Positions 61,045-64,000 of a stretch of 64,000 bases of DNA are shown piece by piece (within the stretch, counting starts at the first letter, position 1; every line of letters starts with the position of its first letter). Position numbers and translations under genes: made by a program. The stretch lies in contig CBDEGU010000011.1 in the NCBI GenBank assembly GCA_965238045.1, positions 434,001 to 498,000 of the forward strand. Reading direction: 5' to 3'. The notes beneath the pieces are model-generated. The model was not told where the DNA came from, did not search any database, and worked only from the letters and a program-made list of their open reading frames with translations. Source of the DNA: CBDEGU01 sp965238045. Its GTDB lineage: Bacteria > Acidobacteriota > Terriglobia > Bryobacterales > UBA6623.

Positions 61045-62482
61045 TGTCCCGAATCTAGTTGAAGGTGGAAGGGCGGCGGTTCTCAAGCCCGGTTCTCTGA
61101 GAGAATCGAGCAAACCTTTCACCACAAAGGAGAACCGCCGTGAAGAAACGATATCACATTCTGGATTCCGCGAAGCAACAGCCAGTCAGCCCCAACGACC
61201 TCACCCGCCTGCTCAGCCAAAACTCCCAACTCATGCTGCCCTTGGTTGAACTGGTCGAGCAGTGCCGCGGAGCCGTCGACGAGGTTATCGACGTCACCGG
61301 CCGCGCCGCCATTCAAGCCGTGCTGGAACTGTCGGCGCAGCAAGTTACCGGTGGAAAACTTTCCCAGCCCGGCAAGAAGCGCCGCGGCGATGTGGTCCGC
61401 TGGGGCCGCCAGCCCGGTCGCGTCAAGCTCAGCAACCGCAAACTGCGCGTCAGCAAACCCAGACTGCGCAAACGCTCCGGCGGCGAGGTCAAAGTGCCCG
61501 CTTACGAAGCGATGCAGGACGACGAACGCCTCGGCGCGCGCATGCTCGACATTCTGATGAAGGGCGTCTCGACGCGCAACTATGCCGGGGTGATTGGCGC
61601 AATGGCCGGCACGGCCGGGGTGTCGAAATCCGCCGTCAGCCGGGAGGCAGTCGAGGCCGCCGAAAAGAGCATCGACGAAGTGCTCACGCGGCGCCTGGAT
61701 GAGTTGGATCTGCTGGTGATCTACGTGGACGGTTTGATCTTCGCAGATCATGTAGTGCTTGCAGCGGTGGGCGTAGACCGTCAGGGCAACAAACATGTGC
61801 TGGGATTGCAGCACGCCGCCACTGAGAGCACAGCCGCCGCCGAAGACTTGCTGAGGGGCATGGTCGAGCGGGGAGTATCGACGGAGAAAAACAGGCTCTT
61901 CGTGCTCGATGGATCGAAGGCCCTGCGGGCGGCGGTGCGGCGGGTCTTCGGCAAAGTTCCGGTGCAGCGCTGCCGTGCTCACAAGCTGCGCAATGTCGTC
62001 GAGCGGCTGCCTAAGGCCGAGCGCGATCAGGCCAAAGCGGCGATCCGGGCCGCCTGGCGGCTGGGAGCCCAAGATGGACAAGCGCGGCTGGAGAAGCTAG
62101 CCCAGTGGTACGAGGGTGACTGGCCCGAGGCGGCGGTGAGTTTGCGCGAAGGCATGGAGGAGTGTTTCACCATCAACCGCCTGGGTGCGCCGCCGTCGCT
62201 GCATCGCTGCCTGGCGACGACGAACATCGTCGAGTCTCCTAACGCCGGGGTGCGGCGGAGAACGCGGCGAGTGACCCGCTGGAAGGACGCGGCCATGGTG
62301 TGTCGCTGGGCCACGGCTGCATTCCTCGATACCGAGAAAAGCTTCCGCAAGATCATGGGTTACAAGGATCTGTGGATGCTCGACGCCATCCTCAATCCGG
62401 CCAAGGCCACAGCAGCAAAGGCTGCCTAGTACAATGCTCTTTTACGCCGCCGCCCTACAAACCCTCAACTACGATTGGGACA
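61045..62482 (+). mobile_element. IS256-family insertion sequence
   Basis: About 1438 bp with imperfect terminal inverted repeats of roughly 36 bp. The left end starts TGTCCCGAATCTAGTTGA and the right end, read inward, starts TGTCCCAATCGTAGTTGA; both then reach GGGCGGCGG. One intact transposase gene fills it. The 8 bases on either side do not match, so no target duplication is visible and the insertion may be old or rearranged. The right end lies only 20 bases before the CDF transporter start. Confidence 0.85.
61140..62429 (+). CDS. IS256-family mutator-type transposase
   Basis: A 429-aa DDE transposase of the mutator/IS256 group. The N-terminal part is basic and helix-rich (RKLRVSKPRLRKRSGGEVKV). 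The core has GVSTRNYAGVIGAMAGTAGV, GVSKSAVSREAVEAAEKS, LLVIYVDGLIFADHVVLAAV (first Asp), NRLFVLDGSKALRAAVRRVF (second Asp) and CLATTNIVESPNAGVRRRTR (Glu), with QRCRAHKLRNVVERLPK (the C/H helical insert). Its start is a GTG at 61140 following AAAGGAG. The frame is intact, so it may be functional. Confidence 0.93.
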   Translation: MKKRYHILDSAKQQPVSPNDLTRLLSQNSQLMLPLVELVEQCRGAVDEVIDVTGRAAIQAVLELSAQQVTGGKLSQPGKKRRGDVVRWGRQPGRVKLSNRKLRVSKPRLRKRSGGEVKVPAYEAMQDDERLGARMLDILMKGVSTRNYAGVIGAMAGTAGVSKSAVSREAVEAAEKSIDEVLTRRLDELDLLVIYVDGLIFADHVVLAAVGVDRQGNKHVLGLQHAATESTAAAEDLLRGMVERGVSTEKNRLFVLDGSKALRAAVRRVFGKVPVQRCRAHKLRNVVERLPKAERDQAKAAIRAAWRLGAQDGQARLEKLAQWYEGDWPEAAVSLREGMEECFTINRLGAPPSLHRCLATTNIVESPNAGVRRRTRRVTRWKDAAMVCRWATAAFLDTEKSFRKIMGYKDLWMLDAILNPAKATAAKAA

Positions 62483-62502
62483 CTCTCACCAGCGGCGCCG
62501 AG

Positions 62503-63123
62503 ATGGAGCGAGCCACGCTCGTTCGGAGAGGATTTCTGCTCGAAGTTTTCACCGTCACTTGGAACATCTTCGAAGGAGTGATCGCGATCGCCGCGGGCGT
62601 CATGGCCGGTTCGACCGCCCTGACTGGTTTCGGAATGGATTCTCTGGTCGAGACCGCCAGCGGCTGGGTGGTCGGCCGCCGGATGTACCTGGAAATGAAA
62701 AGTCGCGGCAAAGAGAATATCGAAGAGTTGGAGCGCGGAACCGCCCGGTTGGCCGGGGCACTGCTGCTGTTGCTGGCGGGCTACCTTAGTATCGATGGCG
62801 TCCGGCGGCTGCTGGGATTCGGAGCGCGAGCCGAGGAGAGCTTGATCGGGATCGTGCTCACCGTTCTATCGCTGGCGGTGATGCCGATTCTCGGGCGAGC
62901 GAAGCTGCGTACGGCGGCACAACTCGGCAGCGGGGCGTTGCGCGCCGACGCCTACGAGACCATCACCTGCGCCTGGCTGCCGCTGACGACGTTAGCGGGA
63001 CTGCTTCTGAACGCCGCCTTCGGCTGGTGGTGGGCCGATCCGGCCGCGGCGCTGGTTCTAGTGCCGCTCATCGTAAAGGAAGGCCCCGAAGGCTGGCGCG
63101 GCGAGCACTGCGGCTGCCACTAA
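62503..63123 (+). CDS. CDF-like cation transporter family membrane protein
   Basis: The 206-aa product from ATG 62503 begins MERATLVRRGFLLEVFTVTW and has about five to six helices. Family features: NIFEGVIAIAAGVMAGSTAL, GFGMDSLVETASGWVVGRRM (the D-S-x-x-E/D metal-binding helix), ALRADAYETITCAW (second site, usually H-D/D-x-x-x-D) and a C-terminal RGEHCGCH that could bind metal. Members export divalent cations. An upstream ATG at 62434 lies inside the IS256 element and is not used. The IS has probably displaced the native promoter. Confidence 0.8.
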   Translation: MERATLVRRGFLLEVFTVTWNIFEGVIAIAAGVMAGSTALTGFGMDSLVETASGWVVGRRMYLEMKSRGKENIEELERGTARLAGALLLLLAGYLSIDGVRRLLGFGARAEESLIGIVLTVLSLAVMPILGRAKLRTAAQLGSGALRADAYETITCAWLPLTTLAGLLLNAAFGWWWADPAAALVLVPLIVKEGPEGWRGEHCGCH

Positions 63124-63138
63124 GCCGCCTTGCCGCCA

Positions 63139-64000
63139 CTAACCGCCCTTGGCGAAGCAGTAGAGTCCCCAGTCGGTTCGGATGTAGAGTTTGCTGTCTG
63201 CGACCGCCGGCGTGGCGTAGGCGTTATGGCCGAGGTCGTTTGTCCGCAGAACTTCCCAGTCCGGCCCCGGTTTGAGGACCGAGACTTTGCCGGCTTCGCT
63301 CATGGTGTAGATTTTGCCGTCGGCGGCAATCGGCGCGGAGAAGTACTTATCCATGGCCTCTCGCAGACGGCCCTGTTTGAGCACCGCTCCGGTTTCGGCA
63401 TCGAGTGCGGTAAAGATGCCACCGTCCTTGAGCAGGTAGAGTACGCCCTGATAGAGCAGAGGCGAGGGCACGTTGGGCAGGGTCTTGTAATAGCGCCACT
63501 TGAAGGCGCCTTCGGTCATGTCGCCCTTGCCTCCCAGACGAATGGCGCTGACTGCGTTCACCGAAGCACGTTTCGCCCGGTAGTGATACCAATCGCGTTC
63601 CGCCATGAAGCCGTCGCGGTCGAGATCGTAACTGTCCCAACTCTTGGCCATCTGAGGATCGGGCGCTTCCTCGGGTGAAAGTTTTCCGTCACCGTCGGCG
63701 TCGTGGAGCTTGAGTCCTTCCTCGAACGAGGGTACCTTCCGCTGCTGTCCCAGGTCGGCGGCGCCGGCCCAGCCCAGAACGTAGATCGTGTCCTCGTCCA
63801 TGACCGGAGTCGGTTTCAACTGCCACGTCAAACCGCGAACCCACCAAATTTTTTCGCCCGTGGCGACCGCATAAGCGTTGAGCTGATAGGAGCCGGCGAT
63901 GAGGAACTGCGCCGGACCGCCGTCTTTCGGCTGATAGAGGACGGGCGTCGAAAAACCTCGCGCAACCATGGGACGCTCATGACGCCAGACGATCCTGCCG
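63139..64000 (-). CDS. PQQ-type beta-propeller protein with EF-hands (runs off right edge)
   Basis: The minus strand is open to the window edge, so the N-terminus is outside. The sequence reads GRIVWRHERPMVARGFSTPV, LIAGSYQLNAYAVATGEKIW and WVRGLTWQLKPTPVMDEDTI, BamB/PQQ-propeller blades. An inserted helical segment carries two EF-hand-like loops (LHDADGDGKLSPEEAPDPQM and YDLDRDGFMAERDW). Blades resume with LYQGVLYLLKDGGIFTALDA and AADGKIYTMSEAGKVSVLKP. Related proteins are exported and common in Planctomycetes and Acidobacteria. An ATG at 63969 is internal, not the start. Confidence 0.82.
   Translation of the reverse strand, partial: GRIVWRHERPMVARGFSTPVLYQPKDGGPAQFLIAGSYQLNAYAVATGEKIWWVRGLTWQLKPTPVMDEDTIYVLGWAGAADLGQQRKVPSFEEGLKLHDADGDGKLSPEEAPDPQMAKSWDSYDLDRDGFMAERDWYHYRAKRASVNAVSAIRLGGKGDMTEGAFKWRYYKTLPNVPSPLLYQGVLYLLKDGGIFTALDAETGAVLKQGRLREAMDKYFSAPIAADGKIYTMSEAGKVSVLKPGPDWEVLRTNDLGHNAYATPAVADSKLYIRTDWGLYCFAKGG

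Noticed and set aside
61037..62490. 8-bp target duplication for the IS256 element
   Set aside because: The eight bases next to the two ends differ completely.

Overview
The window is GC-rich, gene-dense bacterial chromosome. The mix of families points to Acidobacteriota, probably a Bryobacterales/Solibacter-like member: a DUF1501 Tat protein, a membrane-bound dehydrogenase fused to HEAT repeats and a c-type haem domain, a rimO-yacG-pgpA-SMP30-cinA block, a compact bacterial microcompartment (BMC) operon, and many secreted proteins of unknown role. This is an inference from gene families; no rRNA is present.

Layout. 1-6.3 kb: 5' part of murJ (runs off the left edge), a sodium/solute symporter overlapping a sialidase-like protein, and a 745-aa EF-hand protein. 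6.3-12.3 kb: a decaying secreted-protein region dominated by one 1343-codon matrixin/CARDB/FN3 reading frame cut by two in-frame stops. 12.3-21.5 kb: secreted and housekeeping genes (tadA, ispG, a deacetylase, a nucleophile-less hydrolase) and a dehydrogenase-cytochrome gene broken by a 10-bp tandem duplication. 21.5-23.7 kb: an IS1182-type element and gene remnants. 23.7-30.1 kb: rimO, yacG-like, pgpA, a propeller protein, cinA, and an ECF sigma/anti-sigma pair. 30.3-36.1 kb: a polysaccharide operon of five overlapping genes (Wzy-like polymerase, sugar transferase, GNAT, FemAB-like, DegT aminotransferase). 36.3-43 kb: FecR-like, EVE, SelA-like, GT2, YbhN-like and GT39-like genes. 43-47.5 kb: small secreted protein, HARE-HTH and DinD-like pair, orphan response regulator, hpt. 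47.6-55 kb: DUF1501, cyclophilin lipoprotein, PhoD, GT4, rhomboid, TfoX-N. 55.2-57.2 kb: class II aldolase, one BMC-H and three BMC-P genes. 57.3-64 kb: tRNA-Asn with an integrase remnant, ankyrin protein, FAD oxidoreductase, IS256-type element, CDF transporter and a truncated PQQ-type propeller.

Two themes run through the window. First, a roughly 180-bp palindromic element occurs five times, always between genes; its inverted segments are fully nested, so each copy can fold into one long hairpin, and its terminal base pair differs between copies in a compensated way. Second, short tandem duplications (10-24 bp) are common. Most are multiples of three inside genes; two that are not (10 bp at 19544, 14 bp at 44201) disrupt a reading frame or a start region.

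The gene sets that visibly work together are the polysaccharide operon, the sigma/anti-sigma pair and the BMC operon. The BMC operon has an aldolase but no aldehyde dehydrogenase nearby, so it would depend on enzymes encoded elsewhere.
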